Assembly (NCBI GenBank): GCA_033816765.1 | Contig: CM066294.1 | Coordinates: 248,001 to 312,000, forward strand | Length of the DNA: 64,000 bases | DNA from: Nothopassalora personata | Lineage: Eukaryota; Ascomycota; Dothideomycetes; Mycosphaerellales; Mycosphaerellaceae | Direction of reading: 5' to 3' | Shown here: positions 42,699 to 55,200 of the stretch, one piece after another | Layout of the letters: each line of letters opens with the position of its first letter | How positions within the stretch are numbered: the first letter of the stretch is position 1 | Position numbers and translations under genes: made by a program | Notes under the pieces: model-generated | The model's input: the letters and a program-made list of their open reading frames with translations, nothing else | Told to the model about the DNA's origin: nothing | The model's database searches: none

Positions 42699-42894
42699 TG
42701 TTAAGGGATGTCGTAATGTATAGCACGCCCACGACCTACTAGTCGTAGATAAACTAATTCTTGCCTTTTGTTTAAGACGCATCGCGCGTCGCAAGGTGTA
42801 CGTATACGTGTCACGTGCGGCTTAGTAGCCGGTCGCGACCGCATGTTACATATAAGGCCACATGTAAGGGTTAGCTACTAGGCTGCCCCTTATA
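42699..42894 (-). repeat. 5' LTR of D2
   Basis: 196 bp. In sense it reads TATAAGGGGCAGCC...CCCTTAACA, with CA at the 3' end preserved. It is diverged from the D1 LTR beyond simple RIP (TGCGGTCGCGACCGG against a shorter D1 segment), so D1 and D2 are different lineages of one family. Confidence 0.85.
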
Positions 42895-44106
42895 GCTATA
42901 CTCTATTAGGTACGTAAAATTAGGAGGCGGCTTAGAATAACCTAGAAGCGTAACCTTCGTTATATAAGGATAGTCCCTAACTATCTATTACTTACGAAGT
43001 ATAGGAATCTTATACTAGTTATTAAACTTAATCGGCCTATAGTATTCTTTAAGTGAAGGAAGTATATAGATTAGTTTTAACTTACTATAATCCCGTCGAA
43101 AGTTAAACTTAGTAGGATGTAGATCCTCCTCCTTTCCTATATACTACTTGTTATCTAGGGTAAGGTATACGTAGCCTCGGGATATTAAGGACCTTGTCGC
43201 CCTATAGTAACTCCCTTAGTACCTTAAGGTACTATAGTTATAGTAATATCTATCTATTACCCTAGATTACTTGCAATTATAGAATAAAGGCTACTATATA
43301 GTGTAAACTTATAGCTCTACTTCTAGGTTGTACCTCTCTAGCTATATAGAGCGTTAGTTCTTACTCGGATAGAAGACGCTAGTATCTATAACGCGACCTC
43401 GCTAGTATACGCGTATACTTATTTTAGCTACCTTCTAGATTATATGATTATTAACTACTATCTTAGAGGTAGATTTCTTAAGCGTATTAATCTTAGGTCT
43501 AAGGCGCAGTATATGCTCTATAACTAAACGGTAAAGCTAAGGTAAGGTAAGTAGAAAGTCCGTATACATAGCCTTCTATCCTTCTTTACTATCCGCGATA
43601 CTAGTAGCTTTATTAAGAATACTTAAAAAATCCCTAAACTTCTTAGACTACTTAGGGTAAAGTCTATAAGGCTTATAGACTACCTTTACGACTAACTCTA
43701 GTAGTCCCTGAAGAAGGAGGCGACTTTAAGAGCTATTGTCTAAGTCTTTAGATTTAATTAGATTACTCGAGGATATAAATAGACGTATATATTCCTTACT
43801 ATCTTAATCTTTAGGCCTCTTATCTTACTAAGCCCTAACTATTTTCTTAAGATATTTATAACTCCCTAATATTAAGTAAGCGTTTAACGTTAAGAACTCT
43901 AATAAAACAATTTCCTAAAATGCGCCTTATTAATATTCTACCTAATTAGTCTTATAACTATATCTACCTCGCTAGTAGTATAACTATACACCGTATAGTA
44001 GTTTTAAGTTCCCCTTAAATCTGCCCTAGAAGTTATTCTTCTTAATAGATACTAGAGGTAGGTACTAATCTATTAGGTTATTAACCCGCTCCTAGAATGT
44101 AGTAGT
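42895..44106 (-). pseudogene. gag: A3: gag middle part
   Basis: Collinear with A2 57636-58811, including the region before the zinc knuckle (compare 43190-43260 with 57930-58000). It is strongly eroded. It ends in TAGAATGTAGTAGT, the left target duplication of E2. Confidence 0.8.
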
Positions 44107-44868
44107 TTGATTGATTATTCCATTAACGTGCTATTTGAGTCAAAGACTATGCAACACGGGTCTCGAGAACGAGACCAAAATTTGAGAGAAGGAGAAAAGC
44201 CCCGTCGTACCCCGGACGTAAAAACTCCTTAAAAGATGCGAGCAACGCTCGCTATTCGAACCGTAAATCGAATATATTGCGGCGTAGTACGCGCGTACCC
44301 GGTAGTCGTGTCTTGTCGAGAATTGCGGTTTGTCGCCTTGCCCCGGGCGAGACAAGTTTTGCGCCCGTGTCTCGTTCTTGTTTTAAAAAGCCAAGCCGGC
44401 CGTACCCGTACGCACCGAGCAAAATCCCAAGAAACACCCGTTGCCTCTGTTTCAAATCCAGTCGCGTTCTCCGGTCTCGAGTGTAGCTCCTCGGTCGCAG
44501 TGGCCTCGCTGTCGTCCCCCCCTCGGCCTCTCTTGGTTCCAGCCGTGCAGTATACGTGGTTTGCGCCCCTAAACGCCTCTCTTGGTTCCAGCCGGCAGTT
44601 TACGTGGTTTGCCGGGACGACAGGTAGACAGCGCCTTCGTTGTTCGAGCGACGTGTACGCTATGTACGTCGCTTTCCCTTCTCGCAGTTCCGGAGTTCTT
44701 GTTTGTAGATTTTGAGCGTATCTCGTTCGTTCGGTTCGTCCGACCTGTCTTTTCTTGTTTCGAGTCGAGTAGGCTTGTATTTTTCGAGAGAGAGAGTCTT
44801 AGTTTCTCTTCGTCGTAACGAAGATACTTACGTCGTCCGCCGCGTGAAGGCGCTCTCTATAGGACGAC
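44107..44868 (-). mobile_element. E2: full-length, un-RIPped family-E retroposon
   Basis: 762 bp, flanked by TAGAATGTAGTAGT (44093-44106 and 44869-44882), a 14-bp target duplication. Sequence as E1, with AAATCC instead of AATCC near 44455. Sense is the minus strand, ending AATCAATCAA. The uninterrupted equivalent of the site is present in A1 near 13182-13197 (GCTACTAAGTTCTAGG). CpA/TpG are normal, so it arrived after RIP had finished with A3. The minus-strand sense has GGTTCGAATAGC near 44258-44269, close to the pol III B-box consensus; I see no convincing A box. Confidence 0.85.
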
Positions 44869-45457
44869 TAGAATGTAGTAGTATTAGTACGATTAAAGAA
44901 CGGATTTTTAGGTCCTCCTAGAGATAGAAAGTAAGGGCTAGTATTCTCTATAGCTACTACTAAACGACTAAATGAGGTAGCTATAGGATCTATTCTAAAC
45001 TCGCTACTTATATTACCTACGTCCTTACCTAAGTTAGTAGTACCGGCTCTATCTCCCTTCCTTTCCTCTCGACTAGACTTAGGCGTTTCTCCCTTCTCTA
45101 ATTTCTCTATCCGCTCTTAAGGGACTAAGTCCCTATGATTCGTGTCTATTTTCGTAGGGTCTATAGGTTATTTATATCCTCTACCTATATCTATAAAGAT
45201 ACTAAGTTTTCCTAGTAACGTAGATACGTCTATTATTACGTAGTACTTACTTTAAACTATAGTAATACTAGTTACTCCTTACTATAACCTTAAGACCTTA
45301 ATATTTACTAGATACTTTAGACCTTAAGTGTTTTAACTTTAAGTTAAACTTAAACGTTAACCTTAAGTTGTAACCTTAACTATAAACCATAACCTTGAAC
45401 TATAACCTTAACCTTATAATTAGATACTAATACGCTACCGGGTATATACTTAATACC
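44869..45457 (-). pseudogene. gag: A3: gag N-terminus and leader
   Basis: Collinear with A2 58812-59407. The start ATG equivalent is destroyed. The leader repeat block at 45290-45420 has CCTTAA/TTAACC variants. It stops at about 45457, where the F LTR begins; the 5' LTR of A3 is missing from the window. Confidence 0.75.
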
Positions 45458-45458
45458 C

Positions 45459-45620
45459 TATTACGGGTAAATAACGTGTATACTAAAGTTCTATAAGGTA
45501 TGTAATAAGTTTAATATAGAAGAAAGGGGAAGTTAAACGCTATCCGAAGAAAAGGTGTCGGAAAGTAATCCGGACGTATAGGCGTAGCCTATACTAAGAA
45601 ACAGGGGCCCGCCCCTTACA
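45459..45620 (-). repeat. 3' LTR of chromovirus F
   Basis: In sense (minus) it starts TGTAAGGGGCGGGCCCC, directly after a purine tract, and ends near CCCGTAATA. I find no second copy in the window because F is cut by A2, so the call rests on the tract, the TG start and the neighbouring integrase. The left boundary is uncertain by a few bases. Confidence 0.55.
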
Positions 45621-45640
45621 CTACCCCCCCTCCCCCCTTC
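45621..45640 (-). promoter_or_regulatory. Polypurine tract of F
   Basis: CTACCCCCCCTCCCCCCTTC on the plus strand, i.e. GAAGGGGGGAGGGGGGGTAG in the sense of F, directly before TGTAAGG. Plus-strand primer site. Confidence 0.65.
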
Positions 45641-46286
45641 GCCGCCTCTAGCCCTAGTTCCGCCCGATAGGTACCGTCCGTATACGTATTTACACTAGCG
45701 TTCCCTATTATCCTACCCGGAGGCTATTGTCCTAGCTGTTTTTATAGCTTAGCGCTACTTTCTAACATTACTCCGTATTATCCTAACCTATTAATAGCGA
45801 CGCTTATTATTAGGCTCGCAATAGGAAGCGTCTAAGCTATTCTTCCTTATTATCTAGCCCCGCTAACGTCGAGGCGTAGTATTATTACCTAGGTAAGTAT
45901 AAGGTTTACTATTGTCTACTAAGTAATAATAGCTATTGTTATATATAAATAATAGGAACCTAGAATATATCTTTAGGTTCTCGTTCTCTTTTTCTTTCTT
46001 TCTTTTCCTTATTACCTACCGTAAGCGTAAGTAGCCCCTCCTCCCCCAAGCTAAGCGTCCTTAGCCTTAGGGGGTATACGGTTACGTATCTCTTACCTAC
46101 CGCTTAGGGATCCGACGTTTTCCCCACGGGTTCCAATAGATACTAATAGTATACCGTAAGTAGAAACTACTACTACTACTACTATATCTCCTATTAATAC
46201 TATTAAGTAAGTCCGAATAAATTTATATAGAGGCCGATACATTCTAACCGGAACGTAGCATAAAATAGCCTAATACCGTATCTACT
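45641..46286. other. F 3' non-coding region
   Basis: Pyrimidine-rich, with a CTCTTTTTCTTTCTTTC run near 45981 and an ACT trinucleotide run near 46169. I see no frame. Confidence 0.4.
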
Positions 46287-47156
46287 ATGTTTCCTACGCT
46301 ACTACTAGCGTAGACTACGTCTCCTAGTATATAAGTACCGGCCTCCGCTATATTCTTATCGGGATCCGCTAATTATTCCTAGGGCGCTACCGCTCGCGCC
46401 TACTAGGCCTATAATACTAACCGTAAGCATTACGAGGACATATATATACCCTACGGACCCCGAAGGAAAATTATTACTAACTACGCGTTTTAGGCCGGAG
46501 TTTACGTACGCTACCTACGCTAAGTAGACCCGCGTAACTAACTAGAACCGGGCGTAAGTATCCTCCCTAGCGGCCTCCGCGTCTTTTCTACCGGCTTACG
46601 GGCTTTTAGCGACGACGCCCGTCCTAAGCTCCGCGCCGTCCTTAAAGTCTAGAAGGCTTTAAAGCCTCTCTAGCGTACTAGCGTACTCTCCCGGTAAGTT
46701 TCCCTAGTCCCCGCCTCTTTATACGCGCTTACCGATTCTTTTAGTACGGTCGCCGCTAAGGTTATAGGTACTATAGCTAATGCCTAGCTTACCTTTAGGT
46801 AGACGTATATACTACGGACCCCGTTATAAAACTATCGCTAACCGCCTCTTTAGTCCCGGGGACGCCCTACGCGACCTCTAGCTAGGCTAGCGCCGCGTAC
46901 GTTAGGCCTCGGCCTCCGCTAACTTGCCTCCGGGTACCCCCGTCTTTTACGCGGGCCGCGACCGGGCTATTATAGTATATAGCTATCTCGAAAGGGATCG
47001 GGCTCCGCTACTTTTACGGCGGACGCCGCTAAAATAAAACGTCCTTAAACTTACCTATACCTTCTTACTTCTCTCTATCTCCTAGAAAGACTCCCTAACC
47101 TAAAAGAAACGCCTACCCTTTCCCTAACGCCCGTATCTACGCTCAATCCCTAGTAA
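46287..47156 (+). pseudogene. Possible antisense frame of F (uncertain)
   Basis: Plus strand, opposite to F pol, in the zone between its chromodomain and 3' LTR. From ATG 46287 the frame runs about 290 codons with TAG/TAA at potential Trp/Gln positions, ending near TAA at 47154. It reads MetPhePro..., TyrAlaTyrAsnThrAsnArgLys, AlaLysValIleGlyThrIle. The region is GC-rich, so stops are rare in other frames too, and a second plus-strand frame is nearly as open. I therefore list it only because B, C and D carry antisense frames in the same position. Confidence 0.25.
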
Positions 47157-47179
47157 TCCTTACCTTTTTACCGTTTCCC

Positions 47180-47955
47180 CCTTCTTTTTATATCCTATAC
47201 CTCCTTCGGTCCGTTATATATTATTAGGTTACTATATTTCCTCTCGAAGTTATCCGCGGCTACTATGTCCGCGAGGTACCCTAATAGTTCCTATATAGGC
47301 TCGTAGTATCCGGTCTATTTTACTAGGACTTCGCGTACTCGGTCTCTACCTCTAGCCTTAGTTCTAGCGTAAAGGATCTCTTCTACCTACTACTCTTCGT
47401 AAGAATTAATTATAATAGGATCCGGCTGTTAATTATCGATCTCCTATCTAGGTAAGGGGTCTTAGCTCGTAGGTCGTAGTAGGTTAGGCTAAAAGACCGG
47501 GTAGATCCCGTCGGGGATCCTAGATAAGCGTATAGATAACGGCGAGATTACTTTAGCTACTATATACTTAGCGTATTTATAGTCGATACTATTCTTCGGT
47601 TATGTAGTAATATAGTTACGTAGATCTAGCTAAACTTTATCGCCTATACGATAGATTAGTACGGGCTTCCTATCCCGGTTAGCGTAGTTCTCTTATCTTT
47701 AGGCGGCTTCCGCTATACTCGCCTAATATAGGTCCGTAATCTTTTATATCCTTTTAACGAATAGCGTTACCTATTACGCGGCGTCTAGCTAAGACGTCTC
47801 TAGATCCGGTTATAACTAAACGGGTAATAGCGCCTCGTATCCGTATACCGCGAAGAAGGGGCTTATTCCTAGCCTAGCGTAATACCGCGCGTTTAGAGTA
47901 AGTTATACCGTAGGGAGCTAGCGTTTCTAGTCGGACTACTTATAGTTAATATAGT
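47180..47955 (-). pseudogene. pol: F pol C-terminus: integrase end and chromodomain-like module
   Basis: Minus strand. From 47955 leftwards: AlaArgTyrTyrAlaArgLeuGlyIleSerProPhePhe, the typical end of a Ty3/gypsy integrase core (N-A-x-x-x-x-x-G-x-S-P-F). AsnTyrAlaAsnArgAspArgLysPro and IleGlyAspLysVal follow, the GPY/F region (near 47640). Near 47290-47340 GluValLeuValLys-TAG-ThrGlyTyrTyrGluPro fits a chromodomain with Trp lost to RIP. The upstream part is cut off at 47955 by A2. Relative to D the spacing of the domains is similar. Confidence 0.7.
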
Positions 47956-48324
47956 AATGTCTACTAACTACCCTATATAGGCCTGTCCGAGTTGTAGTAG
48001 TATAGAGCGGCGCTTATATAAGTAGGGGTATTTGCCGGTCCCGGGACCGTGAAATCAGGTCACGTGACGAGTAGCGCAGTAGCTAGATAAACAAGAGAAT
48101 TAACGGGCTTAAACCCCTATGCCCTCTACTCGAGAGGTATAAATTGAATTGTTTCCTTAATGCTACGCTTACAATGCTTAACTACGTAGTATGTATCTTA
48201 ATGGCTATACTAGGTCCTACTAGCTTACCTAAATGTCCAATTAAACTAAAATGAAATTAGGACAAGTTAGACCTAAGGGACCCCCTCTAAACCTAAGGTT
48301 AACACAACCCATTAGTCGTTAATA
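47956..48324 (-). repeat. 3' LTR of A2
   Basis: 369 bp, inverse of 23609-23979, with palindrome copy at 48035-48050 (last base changed to T, CCGT). The purine tract in sense, GGGGAGGATA, lies at 48325-48334 on the inner side. Confidence 0.9.
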
Positions 48325-48850
48325 TATCCTCCCCTATTACGAACCTATCCTTAGGTTCTAAAGTAGTAAGCCCGGGCACTACCTATTATTTAGCTTAATA
48401 TATAAGATGTTAGGCAATCCTAGGGCCTACTAACGACAGTTTATAAAGGTCGAAAGGATCCCTTTAATAGAGACCGTAATAGTAACGTTAATAATCCGCA
48501 ACTCGCGCCCGTCGCACTACGTTAACGTATGCTACGAAACTAGCGAGGGATTAGGTAGCTATGTTAGTATCAATCGAACGAGCTAGATAGTCGAATAATG
48601 TGAACGCCATTTATAAGATAAGTAAGTGTTAGTACTAGTAACCTAATAAATCTAAAGACGAGTCTATCGCGTAGCTAGAAAGTAAGTTAAGGGAAGATAA
48701 GTAACTATAAGAAACAAGTAAGATCTAAGGACTAGAAGCACCCGTACCCGAAGCATTAACTAGAATTATAACTAGAATTAGAACCTATAGGCTACAGCTA
48801 TAGCCGGAAATTAACTAGAAACTAGGAGCCTATAAACCCGCACTAACTAC
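48325..48850 (-). other. A2 3' untranslated region
   Basis: Matches A1 23024-23608 but lacks 59 bases (A1 23492-23550). Contains the polypurine tract next to the LTR. Confidence 0.75.
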
Positions 48851-51774
48851 TCAGTTCCACTTATTCTTACACAACTCCTTTATCTAGACCTACTCGTTAT
48901 CGTAGCTAACACTAGTCTTACTAGACGCGTCCCTAAGTAGCTAGCTAGTAAAGTTCCTATAGTAGTTGCGGAAGAAGCTCTTATTACGCCCTTCGCTTAT
49001 AAAGCACATCTACTCGAGAGTAGTGACTAAGCTAAGCTACTTATCTATTAATTTTATAGCTCGGACGCGCTAATTATGCATCTTCTTATAGAAGAGCTCC
49101 GAGTCTAGGCGGACCGTAGCATTAAGCCACCTTCTAGCATTAAGGATGACTTTGTTATCGTTCTAAGACTTTAAACCCGCTAGGGCATCGGATAGAGGGC
49201 TAATGCTACTAAGGTGTACGGCCGTAGGGAAAGGATAGCTAGGTACTAGGCGTCGATACTTAAACCCTACAGCGCTCTTACTTAGCGTCTTAAAGTTACG
49301 ATAGAGGTCTATTACCTAGTGCATGCTCTAGCTTCTCTAGAGTTTAAGATAGTTATCGTCGCGGATCTCGATAAAGTAAGGGTTAATCTAACGTAGCGTC
49401 TTCTTATGTACGGCCTACCTTATTAGAACGCCTATAGTAGTTACCCGCATTTGCCTAGCGCTTAGGTCCTCTCTAAACTAGCTAATGCTGTTCTTACTTA
49501 GGTAATTCTAAACCCTAACCGAGAAGAAACGCTTAAATCGGCCGTCTTCTATACAGTCGTTAATCCGGTACTACTAGATGAAGTCTATAGCATTCCCTTA
49601 CTTATAAAAACCGTGTAAAAACTCCGGCCTACTAGTGCCCTCTAAGTTAAGAGAGTATAGCATATTAAGCCGGTTACTAGTCTAGTAGTTTTTAACTTCG
49701 AGGTTAAAGTCGACCCTAGTATACTGTACTATAGCGTTCGCGCTACCCCCCTAATAAGCTCTATTAAAGCTAAAAATCGTAGGCCTAGGTAAGGAGATAA
49801 ACCGAGTATAGTATTAAGGGTGTAGCGCCACTTATAAGAGCAATAGCCCGGGGTCTTATCGCATAATCTATTAGCTTAGAGAATACTATATATTCTAGTA
49901 GACGCCGCCGTTACTAACCTTATTCAATTCTCGTAGGTACTATCGGTATACGTCGAATTCTCGACTTATTATTTCTCTAACCGTTTTAACCCGCGGCGCT
50001 AGGTTAGCGTTATTATACTAGTATAGTATGTTACTATTAATGTAGGTACCGGTACTATTAAGATCGGCTTAGTTAGCTTTATTAATGCCGAATTTGTTAA
50101 GGATCTAGTTATAGTTAGTATACGTAACGATACTACTCGTAGTGCCGATTTTGCCTCGAACGCGGAGGTAGCTAAGCGGGTTAACAGTCTTCTAACTACG
50201 CTTATTAGGGCGAAACCACGACCCATTCTTCACCTTAATAGCTAAAAAACTCTTGCCTTTAAAGAGCTAGTCTTAGACCTTAAGCGTACGCTTACATAGG
50301 GTATAGCGGTAATACCGGGATTCGTAACGAAGTAGAGGGCCTTATAGTAGAAATCTCGAATATGCTAATCGCACATTATAGCGCTAACCTTACTATCCCT
50401 CTTAAGAACCCGCGAGACAGCATGTTCGAGCATCTTAAGGCCCGCTATCCGGTACTTAGGTAGCTAGTTAATGCTATCTACGTTAATTGAGTTTCTAAAC
50501 TTAACGCTACAGTACCGCTTATTATAGGTGCAGTTAGCGCGCTTAATCCGGAGGGCCTCGTCTTCTTATAGGATCTAATTCTTAAAGACTAATACATACC
50601 TAATTATAGCCGAAGGTAATATAGTAAGTATCGGATTGCTATTCTTAGTTAGGGCCGGAGTAGATTATAGAGTGCTAACCGATATACCTAGCGGACTGCC
50701 CTCGCGTATAGGTGCGCCGTCTAGCGTTCGGTTAGGCGAGGATCGAGTAGGCGTAGTTATACCCTTACCTATACTCTCGCCTATACGGAGCTACTTAAGT
50801 CGACTCGACTTACGACCGCCTCTTAATAGGACTATAGGCTAAGTAGAGGCTAGTAGTAGAGTTAGCGTAGTACTCTTTATATGTCCTTTACCTTTACTAC
50901 CCGGTAGTAGCTAAGGCTATTACTAGCTAGATAGTCTAGGTTAATCTATACTATCCTCTAGGGACGCGGACTTCTTAGTAATAGTACCCTCTATAAAGTA
51001 TAGAAGGCTATCCTTATAGACGGCTAGGCGGTGTCTTCTAATAATCTCCCTACTCTTAGCCGACTACGGATTAATACTACGTGCTTTAGCCTCCCTATCG
51101 TACCGGGTAAGATTACTAGGCTCTAGAATTTGCTTACGATCTATGCCCTTACGGCCGATCCTTATACGCTAGATTAATGCCCTCCAAATTCTACTAACAG
51201 TCCTACTGTAGTCTAGGTACTTGTTAATAAAGGCCGTAAACTAGCGGCGCCCGCTATTAGTACTATAAAGCTCGGAGATAATACGTCGATTAAGAATCTT
51301 ATTGTCTATCTACTATAGCTAGTAGCGGGTAAGCGTAGCTCGAAGAGTCTTCTTACGATTACGAATCTCTAAACCGGTCTTACGAATCTTACCGACGATA
51401 GGAAATAAGACATCGAGCTTCTTATTACTAAGGAATTTATCCTTATAGCTCTTACCTATACCGTTCTTAACTTCCTCGAAAAATAGGTTAACCTAGACGG
51501 AGTAGTCTTCGAACACCTTCTCGAAGCCCTTATAGAAGTCCTTTAATACCTTAACCCGCTTCTAAGGACTAAGCTCCCGGAACATAACATTAGCGGCGGA
51601 CTTCGGCGTGTTCGTGTTAGTAAGGACATGCTTAACGTTATCCGGTAGACAAAGGGACTCGAACAAGGTCTAAGGTAGGCGGGTAAGCCTAGTAACAGTA
51701 CTAGTAAGCGCTATGCTCGAACTAGCCGGGTGTAACGAAGGACTAGCTAAAGATATAATAACTAGGATTCGCTA
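48851..51774 (-). pseudogene. A2 ORF3 (unrecognised)
   Basis: Same frame, same stops and same frame change as A1 ORF3; the genuine TGA is at 48851-48853. No net indel relative to A1. The open pieces 49999-50226 and 50636-50842 have sequence identical to their A1 counterparts. Description of the protein is under the A1 copy. Confidence 0.6.
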
Positions 51775-52175
51775 GTAGTAGGATCGTAAGAGTTAGCTAT
51801 CTCGTAGTACTACTCTAGAGTATTAGTAAGCTTTAAAAGCTTAATGTTAGGGTAGGGGGCTTTAAAGAAGGTTAAGGTCGTAAAGAGAGAGGCTAAAGAA
51901 CCGTCTAATGTATATAGTAGTAGTTAGATAGTATTAGTGTTTAAAGAAAAAGAGAGGAAGTAGTAGGTAGAGAGCTACGCTTAAGTATGCCTCTTAGCGT
52001 ATATCCCTATAACCGTTATAAGGTAGTAGTACCGAGGCCGGTCTTATAAGTAGTAAGAGTAGTGCTATTAAGGTTACACTAAAGGTCCGATAACCCTACA
52101 TGTAACCGAAAACCAGTACTAGTAACTACCTAGGTAAGCATTCGATAGAGGTATGCTACACTATTACGTAATCCG

Positions 52176-52201
52176 ATTTACCGGTCCCGGGACCGGTAAA
52201 T
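52176..52201. repeat. Family-A palindrome in A2 (ORF2/ORF3)
   Basis: Perfect 26-bp palindrome with the core CCGGTCCCGGGACCGG at 52181-52196; counterpart of 19673-19698. Confidence 0.97.
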
Positions 52202-52275
52202 GTAACTCTACTAACTAAGGTCTAACTAAGGTAGGAACATCCTATAAAGTAAAGTCTAGATAACCGAATTGGCTT

Positions 52276-55200
52276 AATAAACTAAAGAGTATACGTAACA
52301 CATACCTAAGGGAAGTAAACTCCGTACGCTATTACTAACTAATTAGTTCTTAGGCTCGATCCTACTAAACTGTGAAATTTCGGCTATAGAAAGGTTATAA
52401 GGCCTAACCTATAGCTTCTTAGATTCCGGTTTAGGATCCGATCCCCTTTCGTTAACTCCTATAGGTAGCACCTCTTCGTCGGCGATAGGCTCGATCTCGT
52501 TCGAATTACTACTGTCTTTACTATTAGCGACGCTACTAGCGACTTCTCCCTCGCCTATTACGAGATCGATCCTATTATCTAAGCTTAGTACTCCTATATT
52601 ATCCGGGCGAAGCTCTAGAACTAGCTTAAGGTTTTATCGTGCCTAAATACCCTTTATTAGCGTGCTATTAAGTTCCTTAAGAATATAGGTACTAAATTCC
52701 CTAGAGACACTAGACACCCGATATAGACCTTACTATCGGTAACCGATCTTACGTAAGAAGTCATCCTTATATAGCTTATCGAACCTTATAACAAGGTCGC
52801 CCTTCTAGAAACTAATAAAGTTAACATTCCGGTAAGAATTAAAGTAGTCCTTACTAAGTTCTCTTAGTCGCTTCCTTCGAGCATATAGCTCTTCTAAACT
52901 AAGGTCTCGAGCCTAGAGTTAACGCGCACGTATTATAAGTAGGTCCTTAGTCGTCTTAACCGATCCCTATTAATAATTCGCCTACGTCGGGTACTTAACC
53001 TCAATTAGTAGAATCGTATGATAGCTATATAGGACCTAAGCTAGCGTCATTCTAGTAGTACAACAGGTCGTGGTCCTATTAGCCTATAATATAGCGGGTA
53101 CCTATTACTCCTATCCGCGGTATGTGTTTCTTATAAGCTTTACTAACGCTATAAGAATCGGACGGTGCCTAACCTCGACCGGAGCATTAGACTACGGATA
53201 GTACGGTAATATTCGGATCCTTCGAACACTAAGTCCTACGAGTAACCGCTTAACCTTAGCCGCATAAACCGTAGCGTTATTAAGCACAATTTTAGTATAG
53301 TAGCCGTGTCTATAGAAGACATCTTCGTATAGAAACTTAGCAACCGTCTTAGAGCTAGGAGGTGCCCTTACTACTCTAGCCTCGATCCAGTTGCTAAGTG
53401 CTTCGCGCGTAACTAGGAGGTATCTATTTTTATGCACCTAGACGGGGTCCGAGTACTATTTCTCACTAATAACCTAAGGGCTCGATAAGTGAAGCTTACT
53501 AGCGCGCTAGTTACCTTCGCGAAACCTATAAGGAGCATAACTTCGAACCTACGTAGAGACATTAGCGAAGCACCCGTCCTAGTAATACCGATCGGAAATA
53601 AGGTTATATACGACCTTAGCGCTGCGATGACCGTGTCTTTTATAGCATTCTATAACGATTTCCTTCTAAGCCTTATTATCGTTAATTATAAGTTATAGCG
53701 GTACTCCTCGGCGCTTCTAGAAGAATAGCAATTAGTCTCGGATAAAGAAGTTGACGCTCTTCTTTACTAGCCGCCGGTACTTAGCACGGGTAATACTATT
53801 AGGCCGGGTCCTAGTTTCTATAACCTAAGCAAGCTACTAAGAGCCCTTAGAATATTAGTTCCCGAGATGTCGTGTTTTCTAGATTTCAACTAGATAGGTG
53901 TCGACCGGCTCCGGGTACCCGAATAGCTTATTATTAATCATCTAGTCAACTTTATCTTCGTTAGCTTCCCTAGGTTCCTAAGGTGTAGAGGGTCTACGAG
54001 ATAGGGTATCTAGGCTAGTGTATCTAGTCCCCGTAACGTGCTTCACCTCGAACGTAAATAACCTAATCTATACGACCTACCGGGCTATTGCCGAGTTCGG
54101 CAGGTCCGAAGCCGGCCGGTTAAGCTACTATATAAGTGTCTTAGTATTAACCTTAAGGACAAAATTAACGCTAGTAATATATCTCTAGATCTTCTTAAGC
54201 CCCTTAAGGACCCTAAGGCATTCCCCCTTACTAGTATTATATCTAGATTCTAACGCGTTCTAGATCCTACTCTTATACCGTACCGGGTAACGCCGTCGGG
54301 TACTGTCTATTAATTCTTAAGAAACGATACATCCCTATCTAGTGCCGCTAGCATTAACTAAGATAAAGATAGACCTAGCACTAGGTAAGTAGTAGAGGGT
54401 AACTAAGGCTAGAGCCTACATAAGGTATCTAGTAACCTCTTCTTTTAAGAACTGCTTATTTTCTGTCTAGGTAAACTCGGCGTCCTTCTTTAGCAGTTTA
54501 TACATTAGTCGAGCGATAATAACGAACTAGGGAATCTATATCCGGAAGTACATACATAGCCCTACATAAGTGCGGACCTCCTTAATATAGGTAGGCGTAG
54601 GCTAATCTAGGATCTTAGCTATAACCTTTAGGTTAGGATAGCGACTATCCGGGCTAGTAATGTACCTAACAATCTTAAGCTTTTCGTATAACTATTAGGA
54701 TTTACCTCTAGTAACTACCGTACTAGCTCTTTCTAGGTTAGCAAGAACTAGATCTAGGGAAACGATATACTTAACGACCTATTTCCTTAACCTAGGCTCT
54801 ACTTCGGCATTCCTATAGTCCTTAGTTAGTCCCTTAATACCGATGTTATCGAGAAACGGCTTCGCTCGATGCGAGATATAATTAAGTAGAATCTTCATTA
54901 CCGTACGCACGAACTAAGCAACTAAATTAGTAGCTCCTTAAGGTAGAGTCGTGTTGCGTACTAGGCTAAGAGGGGTTATGAAGGCTATTAAGTCCCGGTA
55001 GGACTTATCTAAAGTAATCTAATTATAACCTAAAAACAGGTCTATAAGTGAAGCGACTCGGCACCCGGTAAAATCCTCTAAGAAGCTATCCGTGTCCGGT
55101 AGAATATTAGCATCGCGCATAGTAACCTTATTTAGGAGCATAGCTAAGTTAATTAACTAATATGGCACATCTCTTCTAGAGGCATTAACCTTCTTTACGA

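Larger units (their letters stand above)
38323..42894 (-). mobile_element. D2: 3'-truncated chromovirus of family D
   Basis: Inverse to D1 and clearly less RIPped, with CpA/TpG present and the gag zinc knuckle intact. It has a 5' LTR (42699-42894), gag and pol, but stops within the integrase at 38323, so the chromodomain, accessory frame and 3' LTR are missing. The right flank GCTATACTCTATT is the A3 continuation. The left junction lies in another part of A3, so a deletion removed the end of D2 together with A3 bases. Confidence 0.85.

Noticed and set aside
4586..44868. E1 and E2 as the two LTRs of a 40-kb element
   Set aside because: They are direct repeats of equal length, but each has its own, different 13-14 bp duplication of flanking sequence, and the flanks belong to two different older elements (B and A3). 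They are separate insertions.
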